A stretch of DNA of 36,541 nucleotides from assembly GCA_017985935.1 (NCBI GenBank), contig JAGNWT010000037.1, positions 1 through 36,541 of the forward strand, written 5' to 3'. Below, piece after piece: positions 17,382 through 26,533 of the stretch (position 1 is the stretch's first letter; each line of letters opens with the position of its first letter). The DNA comes from Anaerolineales bacterium (GTDB lineage Bacteria; Chloroflexota; Anaerolineae; Anaerolineales; Villigracilaceae). A program made the position numbers and the translations under genes. The notes under the pieces are model-generated. The model searched no databases and was not told the DNA's origin. It saw nothing but the letters and a program-made list of their open reading frames with translations.

Positions 17382-18812
17382 TTATTGGATCACACCGATC
17401 AAGAGACTGGGGGTAACGTAGGCTTCGATCACTGCGGCCGCCGCAAGCAAAGGGACCACCAGCCCGAAAAAGATCTTGGCCCAATCAGCGAAAAGCTCAA
17501 TGATCACCTCGCCCATGGATTTGCCCGTCTGTGGCGTAACGATGGAAACGCCCATATACAGGACCACCGCGCTCCCGAACATCAACGCAGGGATCTCAAA
17601 TACTCCGTGCGGCACAACGCCCGCGAGGAAGATCGGCCAGGGTTGAACGCCAAGCAATTGAAGCAAGGCAAACACACCTCCGATCAGACCAATGTTGACC
17701 ATGTAAAGGATAACTCCCAGCACGCTGAACGAGAACAACCCGGCAAAAAATATCACCGTCACTGCGCGGGTATTGTTAAGGAACAAAAATGGAGCGCTCA
17801 GACTGCCCTGCAAACTGGAAAGGTCTGGAACTTCGCTTGCTCGAGCGGCGAGCGATTGAAGCCGGTCTGGCGGGACTTTCGAAAGCACTTCTGGAACGTT
17901 ATCCATCACCCAGTCGTAGCCCATCCAAATACTCACGGCAGCGATCAACAAAGTCGCGAGAAAAGCCGGAGCGATGCGCCTTACCGCGGTCCCCAATACC
18001 CGGCGATACCAGTCGAAAAAGGAGGAAGCACCTCCCAAAAAGTTCTTCCAGAACGTACTCCACACCCAGCGCATATTGATGGTATCGATCTCGCGCCCGA
18101 GCAGATATTCACGTTGAAAATGCGCAATACCCACACGGATCAACAGGAGCGAGATGATCATCACCCCTGCGACCGCCAGCCAAAGGACCTGCTCATTCCC
18201 CCAGAACAACATGACCGCTTCCCCTTGCATCAAAATAGCCACGGGGATCACGATGAACGAAGCCAGCAGATTCGCAGCCTTCACAGTAGTGGACTGAACA
18301 GAGATGACGATCGCCGCGCTCACCATCAAAGTGGCGTGAGCTGTGGTCAAAAAGAACAGCTGCACCATCACGCTCACAGAAGGCATCGAAAGTCCCTGCT
18401 GCAGGATCATCAGCAGGTATAAAAAGATCGACAAATAACTGGCCACCAGCGGCGTTGCCACCCCCACCAACAACTTCCCAAAATACAACTGCCAGTTATC
18501 GAGCGGAGCGCTCAAAATGGGTTCGATCGTACCGCGTTCTTTTTCGCCTACAAAAGACTCAAGCGCAACCACAAGAGAGATCGTGATCGGAAAGAAACCA
18601 ATGATCATGATCGAGAACGGGACCAGCCGGTCAAGGATCAGGTTGGCGTCGTATTGATTTAAGAAGTCAACCGTCTGCTTGGCAAATTCATTCATCAACA
18701 CAGGAAAACACAGCACAAGGATAATCATCGGCGTCAGCACGCGCCAGTCACGAAATTGGTCTTTGAGTTCACGCCCGGCAACCAGCCAGACCAGCCTGAA
18801 TTTATTGAACAT
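17382..18812 (-). CDS. ABC-2 type transporter permease (NatB-like)
   Basis: This is the membrane subunit of an ABC exporter, about 476 residues. An N-terminal membrane helix (about 26-45) follows the sequence GRELKDQFRDWR. A block of helices follows at about 60-230, then a large extracytoplasmic segment and further helices to the C-terminus. VALESFVGEKERGTIEPILSAP-like sequence near residues 80-100 is typical of ABC-2/NatB permeases. I start at the ATG at 18812, with GGTGG 5 nt upstream. A GTG three codons earlier (18821) is also possible. It overlaps the ATPase gene by about 11 nt, so the pair is translationally coupled. The substrate is unknown. Confidence 0.88.
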   Translation of the reverse strand: MFNKFRLVWLVAGRELKDQFRDWRVLTPMIILVLCFPVLMNEFAKQTVDFLNQYDANLILDRLVPFSIMIIGFFPITISLVVALESFVGEKERGTIEPILSAPLDNWQLYFGKLLVGVATPLVASYLSIFLYLLMILQQGLSMPSVSVMVQLFFLTTAHATLMVSAAIVISVQSTTVKAANLLASFIVIPVAILMQGEAVMLFWGNEQVLWLAVAGVMIISLLLIRVGIAHFQREYLLGREIDTINMRWVWSTFWKNFLGGASSFFDWYRRVLGTAVRRIAPAFLATLLIAAVSIWMGYDWVMDNVPEVLSKVPPDRLQSLAARASEVPDLSSLQGSLSAPFLFLNNTRAVTVIFFAGLFSFSVLGVILYMVNIGLIGGVFALLQLLGVQPWPIFLAGVVPHGVFEIPALMFGSAVVLYMGVSIVTPQTGKSMGEVIIELFADWAKIFFGLVVPLLAAAAVIEAYVTPSLLIGVIQ

Positions 18813-19737
18813 GTTCTCCACCTTTTGCCTTCGCCATCACTTTGAGATACACCTGCTCCAATGTGCGCGGCTCTTCCTGAAATGCCATCACAGATGCAGA
18901 CCCGGCGGATAACGCCTGCAATATTTTGGGATTGGATTGCTGCGGTCGGTCCACCCGAACCTTCAAGCTGGTCGCAGTCCGAGAAAGCAGAGACGCCCCC
19001 TCGGGCAATTCCAGCCCGCTTGAATCCCAGGCATCACTGAGCTTGATCTCGTACTCAGGAGCGCCCAACACTTCCCGTTTCAGTTCATCCAGCGAACCCT
19101 GCAGCAGGATCTTTCCACGATAGATGATCGCGATCTTGTCTGCCAGAGCCTCCACCTCGGTGAGGTTGTGCGAGCAGATCACGATCGTCCGCTGGGACGA
19201 TTTCAAGCGCGCGATCTCATCACGCACCAGCCGCGCAGACTCAGGGTCCATGGCAGAGGTGGGCTCATCCAGAAGCAGCACACCGGGGTCGTGCATCATG
19301 GCACGCGCCAACGCCAGCTTCTGACGCATGCCTTTTGAATACTCACCGATCCGGCGATGGGATGCTTCGGTCAGCCCAAAGTATTCGAGCAGATGATCAC
19401 TGCGCGACCTTCGAGCAGCCGCAGAGAGGCTGTAAACCTGCCCGAAGAAATCGAGGTATTCAATGGCGGTCATGCGCATGTACAAACCATGCTGCTCTGT
19501 CAACACACCGACCGATGACCGTACATCATGACCGTTCTTTACAACATCATATCCGGCCACCCGCGCAGTCCCCCGGGTGGGAGTCAATAACGCCGTCAAC
19601 ATGCGGACAGTGGTTGTCTTACCGGCACCGTTTTGCCCCAGAATCGCCAATATTTGTCCCGCATCCACATTGAGGTTGACTTCATCCACTGCTAAAAAAT
19701 CATGGAATTGTTTCGTGAGGTCCTTGGTTTCTATCAT
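18802..19737 (-). CDS. ABC transporter ATP-binding protein (NatA/CcmA-like)
   Basis: The 311-residue ATPase has Walker A GQNGAGKTT at residues 34-42, signature YSKGMRQKLALARA near 138 and Walker B LLLDEPTSAMDP near 160, followed by the switch His in ICSHNLTE. A C-terminal extension of about 90 residues is normal for this exporter subfamily. It powers the permease encoded immediately downstream. The ATG (19735-19737) is preceded by AGAGGA about 11 nt away. Lgt lies 90 nt upstream in the same direction. Confidence 0.93.
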   Translation of the reverse strand: MIETKDLTKQFHDFLAVDEVNLNVDAGQILAILGQNGAGKTTTVRMLTALLTPTRGTARVAGYDVVKNGHDVRSSVGVLTEQHGLYMRMTAIEYLDFFGQVYSLSAAARRSRSDHLLEYFGLTEASHRRIGEYSKGMRQKLALARAMMHDPGVLLLDEPTSAMDPESARLVRDEIARLKSSQRTIVICSHNLTEVEALADKIAIIYRGKILLQGSLDELKREVLGAPEYEIKLSDAWDSSGLELPEGASLLSRTATSLKVRVDRPQQSNPKILQALSAGSASVMAFQEEPRTLEQVYLKVMAKAKGGEHVQ

Positions 19738-19827
19738 ATTAAATTTTTTCCTCTTTTATGAGAACGAACACAGAAGGAGCAAAGACATTGTATTCCCCTC
19801 TTAGTTTTTCATCCCTTCACAGAGACC

Positions 19828-20637
19828 TTACAATTCCTGTGCAAGACGATGCCTTAAGTATATCCCCGCGACCGAACCAAGAAACACCACCAAAAAGAAC
19901 AGTTGATTGATATTGATACCATTCACCAAAGACACATCGAGGCGCAGAAATTCAAGAGCAGCGCGGATGAAGGAATACGATCCAAGATAGACGAGGAAAA
20001 TATCACCCGCCTTGAGTTTTGCTGCGTAACGACGCCCGATCCACAGGAGTAATAGGAGACTTGCGAGATTCAAGAACATTTCATAGGCAAACAATGGATG
20101 GTAATACTCAATCGACTCATATCCCATGAGCCGGTAATCTTGGGCAATGAAAATCTTCCAAGGCAGGTTGGATGGGAGACCATAAAGTTCCTGATTGAAA
20201 TAATTCCCCAAACGCCCGAAGACCTGCGCCAGCAGTGCGCCCGGAGCGATCACATCTGCCAGTTCCCAGTAATCCAGTTCATTTCGGCGGGCAAAGAAAA
20301 AAAGAGCAGCCATGCTGCCGATCCACGCGCCTGGGATGCCAAAGCCTCCGATCCACATGGCGAGCACATCCAAAAAATGAGTGAGGTAGTGACCGGTGGT
20401 CAATCCCAGTTGAACTGAAGAAAGAGGAGGAGTAAAAATATGCCAAAGGCGCGCACCGACCATCCCCCAGATGACCAAAGGCAGAAACAGATAATAGATG
20501 ACCTGCGGATCATAATCGCGGCGTTTGGCTTCGCGTGTCGAAAGGAATGCTCCCGCCGCGATCCCCAGTGCCAGTAAAAGCCCGCCCCATCGAAAGGTCA
20601 ATGGACCCAGTGTGAATCCTTCAGCAAAGGGAATCAG
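19828..20637 (-). CDS. lgt: Prolipoprotein diacylglyceryl transferase (start likely CTG)
   Basis: Lgt transfers diacylglycerol to the lipobox Cys of prolipoproteins in the cytoplasmic membrane. The signature GRLGNYFNQE and the WIGGFGIPGAWIG segment are clear, with about seven membrane helices. The first common start codon in frame is TTG at 20599-20601 (257 residues). The 12 codons before it read IPFAEGFTLGP, which is the conserved Lgt N-terminus. The likely start is CTG at 20635-20637, overlapping the upstream TGA as CTGA, with AAGGA 9 nt upstream, giving 269 residues. ATT next to it is an alternative. Translational coupling to the phosphatidyltransferase gene is inferred. Confidence 0.9.
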   Translation of the reverse strand: MIPFAEGFTLGPLTFRWGGLLLALGIAAGAFLSTREAKRRDYDPQVIYYLFLPLVIWGMVGARLWHIFTPPLSSVQLGLTTGHYLTHFLDVLAMWIGGFGIPGAWIGSMAALFFFARRNELDYWELADVIAPGALLAQVFGRLGNYFNQELYGLPSNLPWKIFIAQDYRLMGYESIEYYHPLFAYEMFLNLASLLLLLWIGRRYAAKLKAGDIFLVYLGSYSFIRAALEFLRLDVSLVNGININQLFFLVVFLGSVAGIYLRHRLAQEL

Positions 20638-21272
20638 TGTATATATTCCTTGTTCTTCTTTTCGGCGGCTTGATGCATTCGCGCATGTCCCTGTTTCCTC
20701 ACGTAGAGGATGCGTTGAAGGGCGGTGATATTACCAAGCACTGCTATGATGACAACCGCGGCAAAAGGTTGGTTAAAGATCAGAAGCGGGATCAGAACAA
20801 TGTATCTTTCCACGCGCGTGAGGATACCGACCTTAGCAGTGAAGTTCAATCCTTCGGCGCGGGCTTTGACATACGACACCAGTACAGACCCGGCTGTTGC
20901 CAAAAAGGTGACCATGACCCCGGGATAATCTTCGTGAGAGAGAAAAAAATAGATCAGACCGCCAAATGTGATGAACTCTGCGTAGCGGTCGCTGACCGAA
21001 TCCACAAAGCCCCCAAAGTCACTGGATTCTCCGCGCAGGCGAGCCATGGTCCCATCGAGGGCGTCCACAAGCACTGAGATCAAAAGGATGATCGCGCCCG
21101 TGGTCATACTGCCTTGCGAAATGACGTATGCGCCAACCGCGGTTCCGCCCAAGCCAAGTAAAGTTATGGCATTGGGCGTCAGACCGGTACGGTTAAGAAA
21201 AGCGCCGATCGGATCGAGTATTCCCTTAAATAGAATTCGTAATCTATCAGTAAATGTAGGTGTGGGATTCAT
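20634..21272 (-). CDS. CDP-alcohol phosphatidyltransferase family protein
   Basis: This membrane enzyme of phospholipid synthesis has 212 residues. The full catalytic motif is present: D70, D73-G74, A77-R78, G87, D91 and D95 in the DxxDGxxARx8Gx3Dx3D spacing. The N-terminal LDPIGAFLNRTGLTPNAITL resembles the phosphatidylinositol-phosphate/archaetidylinositol-phosphate synthase branch more than glycerophosphate PgsA, but the acceptor alcohol cannot be decided from sequence alone. About six membrane helices are visible. It follows ftsK by 21 nt, and its stop overlaps the predicted lgt start. Confidence 0.88.
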   Translation of the reverse strand: MNPTPTFTDRLRILFKGILDPIGAFLNRTGLTPNAITLLGLGGTAVGAYVISQGSMTTGAIILLISVLVDALDGTMARLRGESSDFGGFVDSVSDRYAEFITFGGLIYFFLSHEDYPGVMVTFLATAGSVLVSYVKARAEGLNFTAKVGILTRVERYIVLIPLLIFNQPFAAVVIIAVLGNITALQRILYVRKQGHARMHQAAEKKNKEYIH

Positions 21273-21293
21273 GTCGCGAGGTTCCCAGTGGTG

Positions 21294-23513
21294 TTATTTC
21301 TCCGGGTTCATTCCTTCGTCAAGGTCCAGATCTTCGGGACCGACCAGCACATCGCGTTCCTTACCGCCGCCCTGCGATGGTCCAACGACGCCCATCTCTT
21401 CGAGTTGATCGAGCAATCTGGCGGCACGCGGATATCCCACCCGCAAACGGCGCTGAAGGAGGGATGCCGACGCACGTTGACTTTGCTTCACAATAGAGAC
21501 CGCCTGCTCGATCAGTCCATCGTCTTCATCTTCACCAGGTTCCTGAAGCAGTTTCTCCCACGGAGGAACATCATCCACTTCAATATCGCTCTTTTGCCAA
21601 TGTGAAATGATGCGTTCGATCTCCATATCCGTGATCATCACGCCCTGAGCGCGGACAGGGTTGCCAACTTCTGGATTAAGGAAGAGCATATCGCCGCGCC
21701 CAAGCAAAGACTCTGCGCCGGTGTAATCCAGAATAACACGGCTATCTGTGCCGGAGGCAACGGCAAAAGCCAGACGCGCCGGGAAGTTCGCTTTGATGAG
21801 TCCTGTCACAACATCGGTGGACGGGCGCTGAGTGGCAACGACAAGGTGAATGCCCGTGGCGCGAGCCATCTGAGCCAAACGCACAAGGTTGTGCTCGGTG
21901 ACATCGGGAGCAGACATCATCAGGTCGGCGAGTTCGTCGATCAAGACCACAATGCGCGGCAAGGCTTTACCATCCGCTTTGCGGGTGATCTTACGATTGT
22001 AGGTGGTCAGGTCGCGGGCGTGCGCGCTTTCAAGCAATCGGTAGCGATGCTCCATTTCCACAACGACCCAACGCAAAACCCCGAGGATGCGCTCAATATT
22101 GGTCTCAACCTTGCCGAACAAGTGAGGCAGTCCATTAAAACGGATCAACTCCACCATTTTCGAGTCGATCATCACCATGCGAAGATCTTCAGGTGAATTG
22201 TTCATGGCAAAACAAGCCGCGATGGATGTGATACAAACCGATTTGCCGGAGCCTGTGGAGCCAGCGATCAAAAGATGAGGCATGCGCCCAAGGTCAGCCA
22301 CAAGCGGATTGCCGGATACATCACGTCCCAACGCAACGGCGAGCGGTGTGCCCATGCGGTTGAAGACATCTGACTCAAGCAGAGTCTTCATGCGAACAAC
22401 AGAACTATGTGTGTTCGGTACTTCAATGCCAACGTAAGGTTTGCCGGGAACAGGAGCTTCGATACGCAGACGCTGGGCTGACAAGGCAAGCGCAATATCT
22501 TTTTCCAGCGAAGCGATCTGCGCCACACGGACTTTCATCTGCAGGGCATCTTCTTCATCTGTGCCGGGCTTTTTGATAAAGCCGGGTTGAACAGCAAATT
22601 GAGTCACGGATGGGCCGACCCGGTAACCGATCACAGTGGCGGGAATACCAAAGTCTGCGAGGGTCTTCATGATCAAGCCCGCGGTCTGATTGATGGTGCG
22701 CTCATCAGCGCGGACAGCAGTTTCACCAAGCAAAATACTGAGCGGAGGAAGTTCCTCGCCGCGCTGCACTGGCTTGAATGGCTTTTCATCCTTTTTGGCA
22801 GGAGCCTTCAACGAAGTGCGGAACTCAGGCGGAACCGGGTTGACAGCCTTCTTTTTGGGAGCATCGGACTTGGCAGTCGGTTCTTCTTTGGGCGATTCCG
22901 CCTGCGGCTCATCCATGACCGGAGCAGTCACAGCCACCTGCGGGGCTTCTCCAGCGAAGCGCATTAACCACTCCTCCAACCAGTGCCAGATCCCAAAACC
23001 GGTCATCACCATGAATGCCCAGATCAGGAAGATGATGAAGGTGCCGAGGAATTTACCCAACTTGAGGGTATCCCAAACCAGGGTGATCATGCCCCATCCG
23101 AGGCGGCCGCCGTCCATGCCGGCTTCTGCCCGGATCAGGTCATTGCCTTGGGATGCAGCGAGCAAGCCAAGGGTTAAGAGAGAAGCGAGTTCCAAAGCGA
23201 TGAGTCTGCCCCAGTGGATGGATTCTCCATCACGCTTGAGCAGGAAATATCCAAAATATGCGATCCCCAAAAGCACAAGCACGCTCCCCCATCCAAACCA
23301 GGTTTTGAGTAAACCAGCGAACGGGGTTAGAAGCGCACCATCGGTGATACCCCACACCGAAAACTGGAACATGACCGCGAGAGCGATCAACCCGACTCCG
23401 GCGGCGTCACGCACAAAACGCCCGAACTGCGCGTTGAAGCGTGCCAGTTTTTCCAGCCAGTCGTTTTGCGGAAGGGGTGTAGGCGCGTCTGCCTGCTCGT
23501 ATCTTTTTGACAT
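21294..23513 (-). CDS. ftsK: DNA translocase FtsK/SpoIIIE
   Basis: FtsK pumps chromosomal DNA through the closing septum. The 739-residue protein has four N-terminal membrane helices (about 37-160) and a charged Pro/Lys-rich linker (about 180-250). The translocase motor has Walker A GSTGSGKS near residue 420 and Walker B IVVLIDELADLMM. A C-terminal winged-helix gamma domain (about 660-725, LLQRRLRVGYPRAARLLDQL) reads orientation sequences. The domain order is standard. It starts 6 nt after the S1-domain gene with a weak Shine-Dalgarno, suggesting coupled translation. Confidence 0.96.
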   Translation of the reverse strand: MSKRYEQADAPTPLPQNDWLEKLARFNAQFGRFVRDAAGVGLIALAVMFQFSVWGITDGALLTPFAGLLKTWFGWGSVLVLLGIAYFGYFLLKRDGESIHWGRLIALELASLLTLGLLAASQGNDLIRAEAGMDGGRLGWGMITLVWDTLKLGKFLGTFIIFLIWAFMVMTGFGIWHWLEEWLMRFAGEAPQVAVTAPVMDEPQAESPKEEPTAKSDAPKKKAVNPVPPEFRTSLKAPAKKDEKPFKPVQRGEELPPLSILLGETAVRADERTINQTAGLIMKTLADFGIPATVIGYRVGPSVTQFAVQPGFIKKPGTDEEDALQMKVRVAQIASLEKDIALALSAQRLRIEAPVPGKPYVGIEVPNTHSSVVRMKTLLESDVFNRMGTPLAVALGRDVSGNPLVADLGRMPHLLIAGSTGSGKSVCITSIAACFAMNNSPEDLRMVMIDSKMVELIRFNGLPHLFGKVETNIERILGVLRWVVVEMEHRYRLLESAHARDLTTYNRKITRKADGKALPRIVVLIDELADLMMSAPDVTEHNLVRLAQMARATGIHLVVATQRPSTDVVTGLIKANFPARLAFAVASGTDSRVILDYTGAESLLGRGDMLFLNPEVGNPVRAQGVMITDMEIERIISHWQKSDIEVDDVPPWEKLLQEPGEDEDDGLIEQAVSIVKQSQRASASLLQRRLRVGYPRAARLLDQLEEMGVVGPSQGGGKERDVLVGPEDLDLDEGMNPEK

Positions 23514-23519
23514 GGATCT

Positions 23520-24485
23520 CTATTGAAGCCTCATGCTGAGTCCCATGCGTTGATGGGAGGGGTCGAGGTGCAGGATGCGCACTTGAACGGTCTGTCCTTC
23601 GCTCAAAATTTCCTTTAAGGGTCTGCCGTCCATTTGCGGGATCTCGGAAGCATGAATGAGTCCTTCGATGCCATTCTCGAGGCGGGCAAACGCGCCAAAG
23701 GAAAGCACACTGGTGATCATCGCAGTTCGCTGGCAGCCTTCGGGTAATTCAGCGGCGGCGTTCATCCAGGGATTCTTTTGCAGGCGTTTCAAGCTCAGGG
23801 CAACGCGGCAGCGTTCTGGAGAAAGGTCCAGCACTTGCACGTCGATCTTGCTGCCGATCTTCACGATCTGGCTGGGATGGGAAACCCGTCCCCAGGAAAG
23901 CTCGGAAATGTGGATCAACCCTTCCACGCCGCCAAGATCCACGAACACACCAAAATCCGTGACATTGGTGACCAATCCTTGAACGTGCTGCCCGGGTTGC
24001 AGCGCGTGAAAAAGTTCGGCGCGTTTGCCCGGCTCAGATTGAGCGGCTCGCTCCGAAAAGACCACGCGTCCATCTTCCGGTACGCATTCGATGACTTTTA
24101 GCCGCAGAGAACGCCCAACGTACACTTCGAGGTCATGGTCACGTTCGCCATTCTCGAACTTCCCCGCCAGGTCAACAAGATGTGAAAAAGGTACAAAACC
24201 GTAAAGCCCCTCCCCCTCTACAAGCAGGCCTCCGCGATTGTGCCCCGTTACAGACAGGTTGATGATCTGATCTTTCATGTACAGATCTTTAACCTGATTC
24301 CAATTTGCAACGGTCTTCTTTTCAGCGGAAGGATTCTTCGCCTCTTCGTGGACTTCAGGCTTGCTCCCCGCCGCCCGAACGATCGGTCCCGATGAAGAAC
24401 GACTTTCCTCCGCCAATACCGATGCCCACCAGCCCTCATCCAGTTCGGGGATCGGATTTTCCTGCCTTCCTTTTTGTCCGGCCAT
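23520..24485 (-). CDS. S1 RNA-binding domain protein (RpsA-like)
   Basis: The 321-residue protein has an acidic N-terminal region (1-65) and three S1 domains at about 66-140, 145-220 and 235-321. The second and third show classical cores (VTDFGVFVDLGGVEGLIHISELSW and a similar FGAFARLENGIEGLIHASEI). The first is more divergent. This short architecture is used by ribosomal protein S1 homologues in several Gram-positive-type phyla, but it could be another S1 regulator. A strong AAGGAGG lies 5 nt upstream of the ATG. It heads the ftsK pair and follows the 7TM sensor gene by 81 nt. Confidence 0.88.
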   Translation of the reverse strand: MAGQKGRQENPIPELDEGWWASVLAEESRSSSGPIVRAAGSKPEVHEEAKNPSAEKKTVANWNQVKDLYMKDQIINLSVTGHNRGGLLVEGEGLYGFVPFSHLVDLAGKFENGERDHDLEVYVGRSLRLKVIECVPEDGRVVFSERAAQSEPGKRAELFHALQPGQHVQGLVTNVTDFGVFVDLGGVEGLIHISELSWGRVSHPSQIVKIGSKIDVQVLDLSPERCRVALSLKRLQKNPWMNAAAELPEGCQRTAMITSVLSFGAFARLENGIEGLIHASEIPQMDGRPLKEILSEGQTVQVRILHLDPSHQRMGLSMRLQ

Positions 24486-24566
24486 TTTGGCCTCCTTCGC
24501 ATCCTATAAATATGAGCCTTGGGTTTCTTCCTGCTAAAACAGAAAGGCGCTCATCTATTCAATAAA

Positions 24567-26477
24567 TCACTGCTCTTTCAAACTGACTTCCATTTCAAGG
24601 ATCGCCTTCGCAACCGCCTCCACCGCGACCCGCTGCTTTCGGTATAAATCCGCTTCAGACATCGCAAGTCGTGAAGCGACATCCCGCACCTTGCGCCCCT
24701 CGATAAATTTCATTTCAAGGATATTGTACAGTATCCACTCAGATGTGAACTTGCGGTCACCTTTCGGTTTTACCTGATCCACAGCCCTGCGCAACAGGGC
24801 GCGCAAAGCGTTCGCGGAATTGCCATCGTCCTGTTCGGCCAGTTCACGCACCACTTGAAGCTTGATCAAAGGGTTGTTCGTCAACTTCGGTCCGCCCCAA
24901 TAATGGGTCAACGCATCCTTGACCCAATTGGCAAGGTCGGCTTCCTGCGGAAGAGCCTCGGCCATCAGGTTGGCGCGGGTATCATAACGACCGGCCGCGC
25001 GCATACGCTGGATCATTTCCACTTGTGGTTGAAGATCTTCAAGCGAGCGGAACACCCTTTGCTGCAACTGGCGATCTTGCAAGGCAAGGGCGGCACGATC
25101 TGCCAGCAGCCACAAGGCATTGCGTTGATCGGTTTCCATGGGATTCTTTTCCGGGCGGGACACACCGAGCAGACCCAACAGCGGCGGAGTTTCGTCCTGA
25201 TCCATTTCAGGCCGGCGGCGTTGGTGCAATGGCAGAACCAGGAAACTCCCCCACTGGAATTCATGCCGCTCATCTTGATTCACATCTTCGAGAATCTCGG
25301 TCAGGCTTTCCTGATCCAATTGAGAGCGGTTTCCAGCGACCACAATCGGAGACAGGGTCTCATCATCCAATGCGGCAACAAATGCGGTCGGAGACTGCAA
25401 ATGGTCGCGCACGGCTGCCAGCACCGCTTCAAGGAATTGCTGCAAGTCACTTTGGGTCAGCAGGCGTTCTTCAAAATTCTGAAGGACTTGCAACTCGCCG
25501 CGGTCACTGCCAAAGAAAAGCCAGCGTTCCCAGATCGGCGCGGCAAAGGTGATGGCATGTTCCAGCAAGAGCACAGTGGCAACCACCGTGAAAGGAACAA
25601 AAGCGTTATAAGGTGAGCCTAAAAGTTCTCCGCTTCGGCGCACAACCGTCATCAACGCCAGCGCGGCAGAAGCCACCACCGGTCCACGCATGATCCACTT
25701 GACCAGACGGCTCTTGATAACACGGTCTGGCCAGGATACGCCAAAGAACGCCACGGCGTAGGCCATCACGATCACCAGTGCGCCAACCAAAATATTGATC
25801 ACCGTAGCCGCGCCCCAGAACCAGAACGGATGCTGGGCGGCAAGGCTGTAACCAAATAAAAGGTAAGGGTAGGAACCGAGCGCAGGGGCTGTAGCGCCAG
25901 CCATCAGGTACAGCATACGCCGCCTGCCAGAGCGAGTCAGCATTAGGCTGTAAGCGCGCGCAAAATTCACGCCAGCCCAAACCATCGTGCTGACGTAGAA
26001 AATGGTGAATACTTCGGTCCAGGGAGTACGAGTGAGATGCGGCGCGGGTTTTCCGTCCACAACGATCGAGCCCAGCAAATATCCAAATGCAAGCAACACA
26101 AGGAAAAAAGCAGAGATCACATACATCCCCCGTACGGCAATTCGCCTGCGCCCGCGTGAAGGACGACCGGCTGTTACCAGCAAAGCATCGGAAAGATGAA
26201 GGTAAGCCGCGGGGAGAAAAACAATGCCAAACCACTGCAGACGTAGAAGCAGGTCAATGGCTTCGGTCGCAAGGGACTTGTCCTGCATTGCCTCAGCGGT
26301 GAATACGATCACCACACAAAGCAAAATGATCGCAAACGAACGCGCCACCCTGTCACGCAAGTTAAACGAAAGCGCATACAAGAACAGGGAGAAAGCCGTA
26401 ATGGCGATCCCTGCCGTTAGAATCTGGTTGAGTGTCTGGATCCCCGCCAGAAACGTATCCATCCAACCGTTAATCAT
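24567..26477 (-). CDS. 7TM membrane sensor with GAF-like and C-terminal HTH-like domains
   Basis: The 636-residue product starts at the ATG at 26475-26477, with GAAGGG upstream. An upstream TTG at 26507 is less likely. Residues about 1-310 hold eight or nine hydrophobic helices resembling the N-terminal 7TM region of histidine kinases. A GAF-like domain follows at about 325-480, then a helical linker. There is no HisKA, HATPase, GGDEF or HD domain. The C-terminal 60 residues (EGRKVRDVASRLAMSEADLY) look like a helix-turn-helix. This suggests a membrane-bound one-component regulator, but DNA binding is inference. The cue and targets are unknown. Confidence 0.75.
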   Translation of the reverse strand: MINGWMDTFLAGIQTLNQILTAGIAITAFSLFLYALSFNLRDRVARSFAIILLCVVIVFTAEAMQDKSLATEAIDLLLRLQWFGIVFLPAAYLHLSDALLVTAGRPSRGRRRIAVRGMYVISAFFLVLLAFGYLLGSIVVDGKPAPHLTRTPWTEVFTIFYVSTMVWAGVNFARAYSLMLTRSGRRRMLYLMAGATAPALGSYPYLLFGYSLAAQHPFWFWGAATVINILVGALVIVMAYAVAFFGVSWPDRVIKSRLVKWIMRGPVVASAALALMTVVRRSGELLGSPYNAFVPFTVVATVLLLEHAITFAAPIWERWLFFGSDRGELQVLQNFEERLLTQSDLQQFLEAVLAAVRDHLQSPTAFVAALDDETLSPIVVAGNRSQLDQESLTEILEDVNQDERHEFQWGSFLVLPLHQRRRPEMDQDETPPLLGLLGVSRPEKNPMETDQRNALWLLADRAALALQDRQLQQRVFRSLEDLQPQVEMIQRMRAAGRYDTRANLMAEALPQEADLANWVKDALTHYWGGPKLTNNPLIKLQVVRELAEQDDGNSANALRALLRRAVDQVKPKGDRKFTSEWILYNILEMKFIEGRKVRDVASRLAMSEADLYRKQRVAVEAVAKAILEMEVSLKEQ

Positions 26478-26511
26478 AAATCCCTTCCAGTAAATAAATT
26501 CCTGCAATAAA

Positions 26512-26532
26512 GCGGTTGTTTGACCGCCGTTT
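26512..26532. terminator. Weak hairpin after the GNAT gene
   Basis: GCGGT (26512-26516) pairs with ACCGC (26523-26527) around a 6-nt loop. The minus-strand flank is TTTATTG and the plus-strand flank contains TTTTTT. The 5-bp stem is short. It could cause partial termination between the GNAT and 7TM sensor genes. Confidence 0.3.
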
Positions 26533-26533
26533 T

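Noticed and set aside
17385..18422. 345-codon open frame on the plus strand
   Set aside because: It is fully antisense to the ABC permease gene, has low-complexity His/Gln/Asp-rich composition and shows no recognisable domain.
19756..19788. Ten-codon minus-strand frame MSLLLLCSFS with four Leu codons upstream of the ABC ATPase
   Set aside because: It has a decent GAGGGG before the ATG, but no terminator or alternative helix follows and the downstream genes have no link to leucine. It is probably chance.
22690..23526. 278-codon open frame on the plus strand
   Set aside because: It is antisense to ftsK, rich in Ser/Pro/Arg, and lacks a ribosome-binding site or any domain.
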